From positions 66,059,300-66,123,299 of the forward strand of contig NC_134415.1 of assembly GCF_030867145.1 (NCBI RefSeq): a DNA stretch of 64,000 bases, in the 5' to 3' direction. Origin of the DNA: Opisthocomus hoazin (Eukaryota > Chordata > Aves > Opisthocomiformes > Opisthocomidae). Of this stretch, positions 42,073 through 57,000 are shown one piece after another. A model generated the notes under the pieces. That model ran no database searches. It worked only from the letters and a program-made list of their open reading frames with translations, and was not told the DNA's origin. Position 1 is the first letter of the stretch. Every line of letters starts with the position of its first letter. Position numbers and translations under genes: made by a program.

Positions 42073-45000
42073 GTAAATTGATGTCTTACTGCAGGAAAAG
42101 ATGGTTTAGTATATGAATTTTGTCTGGAAATTATTCTTCCCTGCGTGATGCTGTGGCAGAAGTGAGCCTGGGATCTTACTTCAATTTAGGCAGTAGGTAG
42201 ATTGTGCTTTGAATGTAATTTCTGTTACTTTGTTTTATACTTGACTGTTTTTCTCTTTTCCTTTTTTCCTTCCTCTTATCGCAAGATGATTTCAGAATGC
42301 TAATGGTTCTGCTTGATTTGTGGCTTGTTTGATTCTCCCCTCCCCCTTCATATGGTATTTTCTGTGTCCAGGCTCTTTCCCTGTTACTTGTTTTGTATTT
42401 CTCATGCAGCTTTTCAGATCTGGACTAACTTAAGGCTTCAGCAGATAAGCTTTGCTGTATCTTGTCTTCTTAGTTGCCTCTGGTCTTTTCATCTTTCTTA
42501 CTAGTGGACATTACCATCTCCTATAAAAGAAGTGGCTGAATGCTTAGTGCCTCAGCAGCTGCTGTCCACAGGCTGGCATAGTAAATTGGGGGTTGTGTAA
42601 CTTGGTGTTCCAGGCTGTGAACCGAGGTGGCTGAGGAACTGAATGTCATGCTCCAAAGTGGTGATAATCTCAAATAACATGACAGGACAGGCCACTGAGG
42701 CTGGTAATGTCTTAATCATGTGATGCTGAAGTCTAAGTTTCACAGTCCTTAGGAGTATAGACATGTTTATTATAATCCTTTGAGACAGAAATAATAAGGA
42801 TAGATTGTAGAAGTTACTTTAAGACTGTTAGTCCGCTTCCTTTACCATTCTGACTGCATTTGAGAAATGTAGCATTTAGTGTCAAGGTACATACTTTTTT
42901 TTTTTTGAATTCTTCAGTTGTCAGATGTTAATGTTTGCTTTTTAATTTTAGTTCTAGGTCTCGGTCCAGGACGTATTCACGATCTCGCAGCAGGGATCGT
43001 GTTTATTCTAGAGATTATCGCAGAGATTACAGAAATAATAGAGGAATGAGACGTCCCTATGGTTACAGAGGAAGAGGTAGAGGGTATTATCAAGGAGGAG
43101 GTGGTAGATACCATCGTGGAGGTTATAGGCCTGTCTGGAACCGAAGACACTCCCGAAGCCCTAGGCGTGGCCGTTCACGTTCCAGAAGTCCAAAACGAAG
43201 GTCTGTGTCTTCCCAGAGGTCCCGGAGCAGATCTCGTCGATCTTACAGATCTTCCAGGTCCCCAAGGTCCTCTTCATCTCGTTCTTCATCCCCATACAGC
43301 AAATCACCTGTCTCTTCCAAAAGACGTGCGTCTCTGGAAAAGCAGGCAAAGAAAACTGAAGGGGCTCCTTTGCAAGATAGCCCTTTGAAAAATAAATCAC
43401 AAGATGAACAGAAAGATACATTTGAACATGACCCATCAGAGTCTCTTGACGATTTTAACAAATCATCAGCAGCTTCTGGCGACATTTGGCCTGGCCTTTC
43501 AGCGTATGATAACAGTCCAAGGTCACCCCATAGTCCTTCTATTGCCACCCCACCTAGTCAGAGTTCATCTTGCTCTGATGCCCCTTTGCTTAGTACAGCC
43601 CACTCAGCAAAGGACACACCTCAACATTCCCATTCCATTCAGCATAGTCCTGAGAGGTCTGGCTCTGGTTCTCTTGGAAATGGTTCTAGCCGTTACAGTC
43701 CTTCTCAGAATAGCCCATTGCATCACATCCCTGCGAGGAGAAGCCCTGCAAAGACAATCCCATCACAGAGCGCTCCCCGTGAGGAGGCTCGAGTGCGGTC
43801 ATTTTATCCTGAGGGCGGCGAACAGGAAACTGCAAAAGGTGGAAAGTTTATGAAAAGGTAAGAATTAAATTACAAGCCTAATGTTGCCTCTTAAAATGCT
43901 GTCTGTTACAGAGTTTTGACAAAATCATCACTGTGCCTTGTGAAATGCAGTACGGAATACTATGGAATAAACATTAATTTTAGTCTGGTTAGAATTGAGC
44001 TTGAAATATATGCCTTTTCCTCCTGAGACGCTTCAAGTTCTTGGCTGTTGGCTAGTGGAGGTAGGCACATGTATCCTTGAGGAAAAATTGGTTTGTGCTT
44101 TTCCTTTACAGTGTATTTTCTTATACTCCATTTACTGTTAAGAAAAATCTTAGAGTAGTGCATTAAACTTGCTTGTTTGAAAGTGAATTCTGTTCAAGTA
44201 TTTTAAAATTTTAGTGCTTCATGTAGTTTGAAGTGAAAATCTTCTGGAATTCTAAAAATGCAGATGTTGTACAATGATTTCTTTGTTAACATGAGCAGCA
44301 TCCATTGCTAATTATGTGGTGCAGTATGACAACTATGATGCCTTGTCTTGCATTACGTATGAAAGAGGGTAGGTGTTGATGTTCTTGGAACATAATTCTG
44401 TTGATATGAAGGACAATATATTGAAAGTTGAATATGTATTTTCCAGTTAACATAAAATTCTTAAATTTGCTCTTAATATGTTTGATATAGTAGTAATTTT
44501 CAAAAGTTGTAAAAATCTTATTGACATTAGACTGTTCCTTTTTAATGTGACTTGTACTTCAGTGGATTTCTTATAAAATGAATTATAGTGCAAAGCTGTG
44601 ACTATGCTACATAGCTTGGAGATTAAGCTTTTAAATGAATTTGTCCAGTCAGTGATGCATTATGTAAAAATACACTGCTTAGAAGATTGAAAATACAGGT
44701 TAGATGGATTAGAGTAGGTGAACGTATTAAGACCTATGTGAAAATAGTGTATAGATAAGGCAGTGGCTGAAATAATTAGTTGCTAAGTGTGTTTCTGTGT
44801 TTAGGAGAGCTGCCTCCTTAAGGTTCCCTGTTCCTTGCTTGTACAAAATGTAGCGAATGCATGAAGCCTGTGTCAGATTTTGGTATTTTCTTAGAAATGT
44901 GCAAGATATTAAAAATAATTCATTTTTTTTTTAGTACTCCTTTTAACTTTTTCACAAAAAGACATACAAATATGAATTGCAGTCTGAATTATCGAATTTC

Positions 45001-48000
45001 ATTTGAATTTGGTGGAAAAAATGACTAGTGTAAGAGAATCTGAAACTGGATACCAATTAAGAAAAAACAAACAAACCACGAGCTTTTTTATAAACTCAAG
45101 CAGAGAATTTCTAGATGTTCTACAGAAAGGCATTGTATTGTTCAGATACCTCCAGTAGTACATAAATGACAGTGGGTATAGTGTTAATGGTGTGCAAACT
45201 GTTGCATGCTAAAGTTGAATTGCTCAGAGGAATGTATTCTCTTCTTCTTGGTGTGGAATTGACACAAAAGAGGAATGCAAGTGAACTGGAGTGAATGCAA
45301 TCCAGAGTTATGAGTCTCTTCTTTGCTATCCACAGGTACACAGATGAAGAGTCTAGAGTATACCTGCTTGATAGGGGTAATACCAGGGAAAAGGAGGCCC
45401 AGAAGGAGAGAGGATCAGAAAAAGGGAGGACAGAGGGAGAAAGGGAATGGGAGGAACAGGAAGCTTTAGATTTTTTCGTTGATAAAGAGACTGGGAAAGA
45501 AAAGTTTAATGACTCTGAAGGGGAGGACACAGAGGAGACAGAGGATTACAGACAGTTCAGAAAGTCTGTCCTGGCAGATCAGGGTAAAAATTTTCCTACT
45601 GCATCTCACCGGAATGCTGAGGAGGAAGGAGCCAAATACAAATCTAAAATACCGATCAAGGGCAATAGAGAGAGCGATGGATTTAGAGATGAGAAAAGTT
45701 ATAAGCTTAAAGAGACTGGCTATGTAGCAGAAAGGCCTAGTGCAACAAAAGATAAGCACAAGGAAGAAGACAAGAGTTCTGAGAGACAAACGATGAAGAA
45801 AGAAACTCAGTCACCTGAGCAGGTAAAGTCTGAAAAGCTCAAAGAACTCTTTGATTACAGTCCCCCTCTACACAAGAATCTGGATGCGAGAGAAAAATCC
45901 ACCTTCAGAGAGGAGAGCCCACTTAGGATCAAAATGATAGCCAGTGACTCCCATCGTCCTGAAGTTAAACTCAAAATGGCACCGGTACCTCTTGATGATT
46001 CCAATAGGTAAATTATTCCACTTTACAGTGTGGTTCTCCACCTGCCTGTAGTGTCATTCATTTGTATTTAAACTAGTGGTTTCTTTTTGTGTGTCTTTTT
46101 TTGTTGTTGATGCATTTTAGACCTGCTTCCTTGACTAAAGACAGGCTGCTTGCTAGCACACTTGTCCATTCCGTCAAGAAGGAGCAAGAGTTCCGATCCA
46201 TCTTTGACCACATTAAGTTGCCACAGGCCAGCAAAAGCACGTCAGAGTCATTTATTCAGCACATTGTGTCCTTGGTTCATCATGTCAAAGGTATGTATTC
46301 AGTTTATTGTACCGAATACACGTCTGACAACTTCATTTAAATCTGTTTGCTGTCTCTAGTACCTGAAGATTTCAGCCCTCTTTTAATGTGGATTTAGTCA
46401 GACTTTTCCTTTTGAAGTACACATAAAAATAATTGGAACAATAATAGCCACAGAAGTTAGTATCAAAAAAACCCTAAGTAATGCAGAGCATAATAGCACT
46501 TATAGTATGGTTCTGGTTAAATTTTTGAGCCTAAGTAGCATATAAAGTTTGAAATTTTTCAGTATAGTTTAGACATACTACATTGGTCAATCTTTTCTTA
46601 TTTGGTTTCATTGTAATGGCTCTAATGTACAATTTTATATTGTATTGAAATGTGGATTGACAGGTGTCTTTTGCACTGTAAATACAATGGCATTCCTTTT
46701 GGAGCACCCCTGTGCTTATTTCCAGGATCTTATTAGAAGAGGTTTTTTTGGTCTCAAAATCGTAAGAGTTAAAAAAAAATTGTGTTCTAAATGGTACTAA
46801 AATACACCGTGATATTTCATTTTATTCCTATTTGACAGTATTGTAGTGCTGGAACCAGAAATTTTAGTTACAGGAACTTGGGAGTGGCTAAATAAACCTA
46901 TGTTAAATGAATTATACACCAGTTTTTTTCTGATTTAACAGCACTGGCCGTTGGTTACTATAAGCATCCCCAAAAACCCAAACAAAGAACAAAATACCCA
47001 AACAAACAAAAAAAAACCCTAAAACACAAACCATCAAAGTAGATGTATTTCATTTAGATCACATAGCTTGTCAAAGTTTTCTGATAGAAAAATAGATAAT
47101 TCCTTAAAATCCAGTGAGGATATGTGGACAGTTCCTTAAGTGCTTTTTTTCCATAGCATTTACTTTATTTCACTGGGCTGTTGTCTTGTTCTTGTGTTTA
47201 ATGTGCTGAAATAATGTGGAAAAATTTGCTGGTGGAAAACAGTTTTGCTGTATCATACTACAAAGGGAAGTGCTTAATTAGGTGACTAATTTCAGCATAT
47301 CTGTCTGTAAGCATTGTTTAAGATACTTTAGCTTCTAAAATTGCAAAGATATACGTACTAGAAGTATGTGCTAAGTTTCCCTTAAAAGGCTTATTTTGTT
47401 GGCAAAATTCAGGTTATTAAGGCCAAATGGTTTCCTTCTTTGTAAATAATTTAAAATGAAAGTAATAGTCAACAAGAATAATTATGATACTGTATTAGAT
47501 TTAAAAAAAAATTGTTACTTGGACACCTGTTTAGAGTATAATGATCTTTGTTGTGGAAGTATCTATTTTATTGACCTGTAAAGAGATTTAAGGCTCAATC
47601 CAATGAAAGCTTCCATAAGTTTTTGCTTGTATGGTACATATGTAGACTGTAGGTGAAATAATATTCCTGAAACTCTCACATGTTGATCGCAGAATAGACT
47701 GTTTTTCTGTAAACTTTTGTATGTTAAAACAAATACCTGGTAAATGTAACACCTTAACAGCCTATCTGGTCAAGTTATTAGAATATGTACAGTTATAGTT
47801 GGTTTTGAAAGCAGAACCTCTCTTTAAGTTTCAAATTTACTGTGGTCTGTGATCAGATTTTAGTAACTATCTTGACAAATTGAAGTTGTGTTCATTATTG
47901 GTGTGATGCGACCAGTCTGAACAGCTCTTTATTAATGTAGAGCTGAAAATGCCCAGTGATGTTTTCTTTTTCATTGTAACTAGGTCCTGGAATGTGTTTT

Positions 48001-51000
48001 GAAATGGCAAAATCCATGTTACAAAAGTAAAATAGCTGTTGAAAGATACAGATGCCAAACAGGCACAGTTGAACCTTCTGTCTTCCTGGCAAAAATGGCA
48101 TAAAAACAGAGTTGCTAGCTCAAATTCCTGTGTTTGATGGAATTATGATTGAGGCACTACCCTTGTAGTGGCCGTTTCAAGTTTTAATGGTTGGTTATGA
48201 GACAAATACTGGATGCTGGGCGGTAAGTTGATACAGATGTATGTTGACCTGTTAAGCAGATAGCTTGCTTCATATGTAACATTTCATAGCTCATGACTCT
48301 ATGTATTTCTATATTACATTTAAACACATTTGTTGAGCTGGTTTAGAAACTGAGTTTTGCTGTTGCTAATTTAACTGTCTCTGGAGGAAAAAAAAAATTG
48401 TCAGAGAAGTTGTCAAGTTTGCCAAGATGCCAGATGCTTAAATGAATTTATTTACGTATAGGTGTGTTAATTGTCTTGGATCGTTTATCATCACAACTTC
48501 AAATCAAGAAATTGTATTCCTTTAAGAAATTACTTGTTAGGTCATTTGTGTAGTTATTGAAGCATATGTTACTTAGTGTTTTCACTGAATTAATTCTTAT
48601 TTTGAGTTAAAGATGACATGAATAGTAAAAAGTACTTACTGCAAGTATTTGTGACTCAAAGTAACTTCATTTTCTCTTATGGGCAAAGTATAAAATAATT
48701 GTTAAGAAGTTGCTCCTTTCTTTCATTAGAGGAAAATGTCATCGAAAATGAACAAGTCCAATCAGTAAATGATGCTTGAATTAGATGTAATACAGTCATG
48801 GCATAGTTATAAGTAGACTTGCAGTGATGCTGTGCACTGTTACTTTGTTTGGGTTACAGAATGTGTAAAAATAGGGAAAACACCACATTTGCTTGTCCTA
48901 ATAGATTTATTGAAAATATTGTGGTTTTGCCTGCTACTTGCCTTTCTGTCAGGAGTGAAATAGCTGTCAGTTGAATTAAACTAATGAAACAGTGTTTTTC
49001 TATTGTAACCAACAGAGCAATATTTCAAGTCAGCTGGAATGACCCTAAATGAGAGGTTCACTGCATATCAAAAAGCTACCGAAGAACACTGCACCCGGCA
49101 AAAGAGCCCAGAAATACATAGGTATATGTTAACTGCATATATAGATGCTTTGTGTTTCATATCATGTCTGCTAATATTTCTTTTGGGAACCCAAAATATT
49201 TTCTCTAATCTGTGTGGAGTAATCTGTCAATTTCTGTGTAAATACAAGAAAACCCCACCAAAACCCCCTTCTGTAAAAGAGAACTCATCTGAGCTAAGTC
49301 TGGCTTCATCTGTGGCTTTGTAGCAGATGTCTTCTCTACCTCCGTATCTCATCTGGGATATATTTACTTTTCTCACATGCAGTGCTCAAATATTGAGGGG
49401 CATATGTCTTGAAGATGAAAAGAAGCCCTGTACATGCATCTTTATTCTTCAGTGTGAAATGTTCCATCTCATACTACTTTAGTTTTTGTGTGTGTTAATT
49501 TACAGCAGTTTTTTGAAAAATCTGAGAGCCTGAAAGGTAAGAAGGTAGGCATGCAGATGTAGTTTCTGATCATGTGCTATAGTTTTATGGTGCAGTGTAC
49601 TATATTTGTGTTGCATGTGAGGATATATTATTTCCATATTCAGTATCCAGCTTTGTAAGTTTTAACTGGTAAACTGTTTTGACTTTACAGCAGAGTATCG
49701 TAGTGTTGATGGGGGGGTGGATTTTCAACTGGCTGCATATATTGATCTTTGGAAATAACTCATTGAACATTTTTTGTGTCTTCAAAGCTGTACTTAAACT
49801 GTTAAAAATCAAATTACGTATTTTCCGTATTTGTGTTTTTAGCATGCTTCACACAGAACAGAACCAAGGTTTTTAATTTTTAGTCTGCTTTTGTATTCTG
49901 ATGGTGGGGCTTTATGTGCAAAAATGTTTGTTCTGCTGAAAAATAGCCTTCTTTCTCAGTTTTCTGTTGAAAAGAAATGTGTGAGGCCATTAACAGTCCA
50001 GTATGGCAAGACACTGCTTTTATTTTACATTTAGGAGGATTGACATCTCTCCAAGTACCCTGAGGAAGCATACACGTTTAGCAGGTGAAGAGAGAGTCTT
50101 TAAAGAAGAAAGTCAAAAAGTAGGTTCTACGTATACATCCTGTTTGTATTTCTAAACTTAATTTATTGTGTTTCCCTTTAAATCTGAACAGCAGCTATGT
50201 GTATGAAATACAAATAGAATTTGTATTTATCATGTCTGGAGTACTTGTATTTAGAACAATTTTTTTTCCTTTCAGTAAAATGTGTTACCAAGAAGCCAGT
50301 TCATGCAGCATGATTTTGCTATATTGATAATGTGGAACATACGGTCAAGTCATCTTCTTCCACCCTTCCTTTCTTCTTGGACATTTCTGGACCAGTTTTG
50401 TGGCACTAAGCTGTCCAAGAACAAAGAATAGGGGGTAGGGGGGAAGTACTGAGGTGGTCAGTGAGTGGTATGGTTGAATTGCAAAGGTGCTTGTGCTCTG
50501 TTGAAAACAGTTCACTGCAAAAAAATGAATAGCATTCTTCCAAACCATGTATTATGGTCTGTCTGCATCAAAAAACAGATATCCCATTGGCTTGATGACA
50601 ATACTTGTTTGCAAGTGAAATTCTTAGCTGTTTGTTTTTGGTTTTTTTTTTAAGATCTAATTGTTGGGTTTTTTTTAAGATCTAATCATTGCATGTAAAG
50701 GGCGTTTGCTTAAAGTCAATTTGTGTGCTGAAGAGTTTGTTGAAAAATAGGTGAATTCTATCTCACTTCTCTGAAAATTGATGCACAACTTGCTTTTTCA
50801 TTCAGATTCTCTTTTGAATGTTTTATTTCACAATTATGTTCCTAAATATATATATATATATATTTTTACAGGGAGATAAAAAATTAAGGTGCGATTCTGC
50901 TGATCTTCGGCATGATATTGACCGACGTAGAAAAGAGCGAAGCAAAGAGCGAGGAGACTCAAAGGGTTCCAGGGAATCCAGTGGGTCAAGAAAGCAGGAG

Positions 51001-54000
51001 AAAACTCCAAAAGATTACAAGGATTACAAATCTTACAAAGATGACAGGTAAATATTTCAAGTCTCTGTATAGGTTTTTAGCTTCTAATTAGCCTTTTGTA
51101 ATTGTAAGCTTAATTGCTTTCAATTTTCAATGTATAATGGCACATTTAAATTTAAACAATTAAAATTATTTGTTTTACAGCAAATATGTATTATCTGTCT
51201 TTTACACGGCTTATGGTGGATGAGGACAAAAACTTTGGAATAGCAAGCTAACACTGAAAAAAAAAATGACAAATTAATCTGTCCTATTATCCAGGCTACA
51301 TCAGGAGGTTGGACTTCAATGCAGTACATTTCTGTAAACAGTTTGTGTAAGAACTTTGGTTCGTTATGCTTGATTCCGCACTTTTTCAACTCATAACACC
51401 CAGAGTATGAGAATCTTACTGATACTTAGGTTTTAACATGGGTGAGAAGGGGAATTGTTATTTTTGTCTAAAGCCAGTGGGCTGTTTTTAAGAAAAAAAA
51501 AATATGTTAGCATATCTCTGTGGATACTGTGTAGCAAGTGGTAAGAGTTACTTCAGGTATGACCTTCCTTTGAATAGACTATTAAAATCTTGTAAATCGG
51601 GTGAAATTAGTACCACTGTGGGGTTACTAGAAGTCTTGTTGTAGGAATATTTTTTTTTTTTCCCTGCTTTGTACTGGATATACAATGAATTTTCACTTAT
51701 GCTTCCTGTTTCCCATTTACTTTCTGATTTTGGTATCCACATTATCTTCCACTGGCTAATTCCATGCAGCCATCTACGTAGGGAAGCCCACACTGTGTTT
51801 TTTCAACAGTGTGCAAACTGAACTATATAAAGTTACTGTAAAACTTTGCCTTGAGGGTTTTCTTCCCTTCAATTTCTGTTTTTCTGCCTGAGAAGAAAGG
51901 CAGATGTTAAAAGTAACAGAATCTCTTCATGTCATCAGAACCTAGAAAAAATGTATTTGTAGTTTGCAGACTGCTGCTTTCCAATGTACTAGCAGTGATT
52001 TACGTTTAGTGCATTTAAATGTCTAAGAGGAGGCTGGAAAGTGGAATTTTACTTCACCTTAACATCTGAAATACGTAACATATATGTGACTCTGTAACCA
52101 GAAGGGGGATAGTTTTTCATAAAATATAAGGAGACCCCTTTTAGTATAGCATGTTGCAGACTATCTAGTACTTTTGAAATAGCACACAGTGTATCTTTTT
52201 TTATTTTTCAGTAAACAAAAAAGAGATCAAGACCGTGCTCGGTCCTCCCCATCTTCCTCCCGATCTTCTTCCTCATCCAGTTCTCGAGAAGAAAAGGATT
52301 GCAAGAAAGAAAGAGATGAAGAGTTCAAAACCCACCACGAACAGAAAGAATACTCTAGTTTTGCAGGAGTCAGCAGGCCAAGAGGCACCTTTGTAAGTTG
52401 CGCTCTTATTCTTCCCCCAAACTATGAACACTTTGCCGATAGTAATAGTATAACAAATCAAATGAGGAAGTGTTGTCGTGACTAATGTTAGGCTAGATTT
52501 CTTTCATAGCAGTGACTCATGAATTCTTGTGTGTCACTTACCAAACCTGAGAAGTTGGGGGTGTTTTTCCCAGCACTGCCCAGTAGCAGTTAATTGGTTT
52601 GTAAAGATGCATTAGCATCCCATTAGAGACCCTGTGGTGAGGGTGGGGAAAACGATTTGTTTGTTCCTTGGTCTCTCGTAATTATGCTGTTTCCTGGCAG
52701 GATCTGAAAATTTACCTTTCTGTAAAGATTAAATCTTGTGATCTGTTACCTTTTAACTCCCTGTAGGCTCTGTTTTTGTCCTGTCATTTTCAGTTTGGTT
52801 TTGCCCTCCTTTGTGTGTGAAGCCCATAACTTGTTAAACAGAGAATGGCACATAATTAAAAATACACATCAACCTTGAAACAGCTGTATTAGGAGAGGAG
52901 ATGGTATACTTGTTATTTTTCAGTGGGTTTTTTTGGCCTGGACTAGCCACAGTGAGCACGAAAGCTCATTAATTTATTTCTGGAATGTGTTTTAGCATTG
53001 TGATTTGGAAAGAGACATATTGACTAATATAGTATTCTGAAAAATTTTAAAGTTAAGTCACATGTTAGTGTAATTACTGGTATTTAATTGGGAAATACAG
53101 AAGCATTAGGAAAAATTAAGAATCAGTAAATAAGTCCTTGAAAAGATAAGGAACACTTGAAAAAACAAACAAAACCAACCAAACACCCACCCCCCAAACC
53201 CAAACCACCACCAAAAAAACCCCTCAAAACAAACTACAAAAAAAGCAAGTTCCAGGAGTAAAAATGACAAATAGATTTACAGTAATGGGTAGGAGTAATT
53301 TAATTCTTTCAGAAGAATTCCTTCATGTAGCCTGTAATTAAGACTAAATAATGCTGAAAGGCATTGTTTGGTATAAATGTACATTGAGTTGTTTGTAGTG
53401 GTGTAAAAAGTTTTGAACTACACACATGGGTGTCTGAAATGCATGTGGGGCGTGCAACATGTGAGTTAAGGTTTGAATCTTACATTTAAACAACTGTAGC
53501 TACGTAGAAGAAAATTAGAAGTTCAAAATTTCTAACACTGAAAAGGCATCATTCCCTCCCTTGTTATTTTTTATATAATTATACTAAGGAATAGCTATGT
53601 GGCATACATGTATAAACCCTTGGATGGTGTAGGCATCAAATACAACAATATCAGCACAATGTCTAGCTATACCAAGCTAGTGGCATTGAGTTGAAGGAAA
53701 GTAGAGCTTAAAACCCCCTCTCCTTTCAAAGAGAACCAGTTAAAGAAAACTGATTAGTGCAAGCCTTATTATTTATAAAACCAGATAGTACATACCATGA
53801 AAGAGGTGCCACTTTACGTGAAATTTAAGAAGGTATGAATTGGAAACTCAGTAGACTTCTACTACTATAACTACTGGCAACTGCCGGTTCTGACTATGCA
53901 GTAGTGACTGGTTAATGTTCCCTAAGGGCATACATGGTCACACACACGATTATTGGTGAAACTGTGTCTGAACAGGAGAATCTAAATAAACCAACCTCTT

Positions 54001-57000
54001 GACTCAAGGCCTCTCTCTAGGGAGTTTGGATAGTGTTGAGATATACACACTGGCTAGTGTAGGAATGTCTTTGCAATTCAGGCTAATAGTGTCTGTGTTC
54101 CAGTAAATAGGCTTTGCTTTTGGAGTAAAGAAAATGTTTTGGTTGTGAATCTTCCCCGAGGCAGGAAGCCTTGATACACTGGGAGAGCATAGCTTGCTGG
54201 ATAGGGGAGACTTTAATGTAAGCTAAGCTGTCAATCTCATGTTAAATCAGCAATGATTTTTCACTAACACATGCTGATAGACTATAACGTTTAATTCTAG
54301 GCTTTTTGTACATTAACATTATGATCAGTTTTGAAGTAGGAACACAGAAATAAGGATAAGTAGAATCTTTTAAAAACACTGTCGTCGTTATCCAGCTCCT
54401 AAAGGATTCTGTGTGTAATAGTTCTAAAAGGAGTTTTCTCTTTTTATAGAAAATGTACTCTGTCCTTTTTGTGACTGTCTTTCCAGTAAGTAAGCCCATA
54501 AAGATAACACCATAGTGGGTTTCACCTCCCATATTTCTTTGCCTGAAAGATGACCTGGGCTGGTTGGGGCGGTAAGTGCTAATACACTGTTGAGGAAAAC
54601 TCCAGATATTTTTCTCAAAGCGAATCTGATCATAGGACCTAATACCAGGAAATGCTGAGCTCTTGCCCTTTTTTTTCCCTTATCCTGTCATCAGTTTGTC
54701 TCTACATCATTCCCTCCCCGCCCCCAACCCTGTGGTGCTCCTTGTTGTGCCCTAATTTTGTAAAGGTTTCAAAGCTATTGGAATTAAAGCATGTGGTATT
54801 TCCTTTCTTACACAGTTTTCTTCAGGTGATAGTCTGTCACTTTCCAAGTGATTCTCGGAGCAATTATCTTTTTGTTGTTGTTTGCTTGGTTTTGTTTGCC
54901 TACAGCATATTGGATAGGTATTGTGAGCCTTTTACGATTTTTTTTTTTTTTTCAGTCTATTTGATTTCAGAGTAGTTTTACAACTGTCCACCATAAATTC
55001 TGCATTAGAAGTGCTGGAGCTTTGTGGAATTAAGTGCATAATACTTCTCTTCTAAAAATTTACGTGCTGAGGGAACTTCTTGCTGTGAAACTTTTTAGCC
55101 TAACATTTTAAAATCTTGTTAATTCGTTATAAAGAGTATTTAAGACACTAGTTTTCACTTCAAGCATTGCTACTCTGTACAGTACATACTGCTGACTTTT
55201 TTTGAGTAAAGAATTTATTAGTCTGAAAATTAATATATGTTGTATAAAGTACCTTTCTAAATCTCAGTTGAAAATGGTTGAGTGACATGAAGTGGATATA
55301 CTTATTTGAAAACAGCATTGTTTGTATGTATTCTGGAATAATTTTCTCATAACAGATATGACTGACTCTATAAATGACCTTTCTTCTCTCCGCGATAGTT
55401 TTCTCCCTCTTGCTATGTAGATTTTCTGTTTGTTGTTGTCTCTGAACAGCTTCAGAAGCTTCTGACCTCTTATTGCAACAGACTGGTTTACCAGCAGTTA
55501 AAGGAAATTTCTTTTTGGTGGTTGTGGGTGAATTTATGCCAAGAACTCAAATGTGTGTCAATTAAGTTTAATAGAATCTTTATTTCAAAGTGAATGCTTA
55601 TAATTAAGCACAGAAAGAGCGTTTTCAGTAGTGGAGAACTTGAACTCTTTCTTCTTTGTGGTGTTCTGTGTAAATGGATTAAATGATGTTTTGGTTAATC
55701 AGTTTCGAATTAGGGGCAGAGGAAGAGCCAGAGGAGTCTTTGGTGGAACAAATACTGGTCCCAGCAACTCGAATACTACTTTTCAGAAGAGACCGAAGGA
55801 AGAGGAATGGGATCCTGAATATACCCCAAAAAGCAAGAAATACTTCTTGGTGGGTGTGGAGAACTCGGTATCTTATGCATGCTTTTGTTTTTTCAAATTT
55901 TCTACAAGCTTATAAGTAGCATACATGTAGAGACAGGGACTTTAATTGCTTAAGCTTGAGAATATCGGAGTTGTTGTAGTGCCTGGTTTTGCTTCTCTTG
56001 AGTCTTTCTGCAGTAGTCTGGCAATAACTGTGGCCTGACACAGGATTAATCTCCAAAACTTTAATCAGTGAATGGGGGAGAAGGCAGGCTTAGGCTGAAG
56101 TTATTAAAACCAAATATTAAACCAGGATGACTTGTGCTATGTTTTCCTGGATTTATGTCTGTGTGGCATTTGAGCTTTGCCTTAGATTTGTCTGGAAGTC
56201 TGCAAAAGTGGAAGATCAGGAAAAGTTGACAGTATTTGTGAAAGTATGTAGGCTGACTCTGTTATTAGCAGTCCTTCTGTTCTTAGTTGAGTATGGTGAC
56301 AGTCGTAAGAAAATCACCTTAGTTTTGAAGCCTTTTTCCCATCTGGATTATGAATGGAGGACTGTTGATGTAATGGCACAGTAGGCAGTGTAGTATACTA
56401 AATGTGTCTGTTCAGTTGATTTCCTTAACGATGCAGACTTCTAAGGGTATTGTTTCACCATTGAAAAATGTTTCATGAAGATTAGACCTTCTCCTATGGC
56501 ATGATAGTTTGTCACAAATATGTGAACATGTAATCCAAGAAATAATGCAATTATAATTTGGATGTTTGTACAAGTTCTCCTCTGTCTCCCTACACATACA
56601 AACTTGTCTGACCTATAAGCAGAAAGAGATGGGATAATCCATTAAGAAGTTCTGTGATAGCTAGAACAAATAACTAACTGTAGCTATTAAGCTTCTCTCA
56701 TATCTAAAAATGTTTTTTAATTTCAAAAAAAAAAGCCACCCTTTAACAGGTGTGGTATGTGTTTAATAGTTCAGATTTCTTTCCAAATCACAAGTGAAAA
56801 AAGTAGATGTTGAAGCAAGTGTACCTCACTCTTCTAAATATAAACATTTTTAATATTAAATAATTGTCTGTAGAGTTCATGCAGTGCTTGGAATGATTGT
56901 CAGAAGACTTACCAAGCTCCGTAAGGCTGTATTTAGTAGCAAGATAGCAAACTTAAAGCTTATTAACCAGAGAAACTCAGCTGTTTGTTTGTTTGTTTGT

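Noticed and set aside
43059-43853. Other-frame open frames over the BCLAF1 RS exon
   Set aside because: Shadows of the strongly biased Arg/Ser codons of the real frame.
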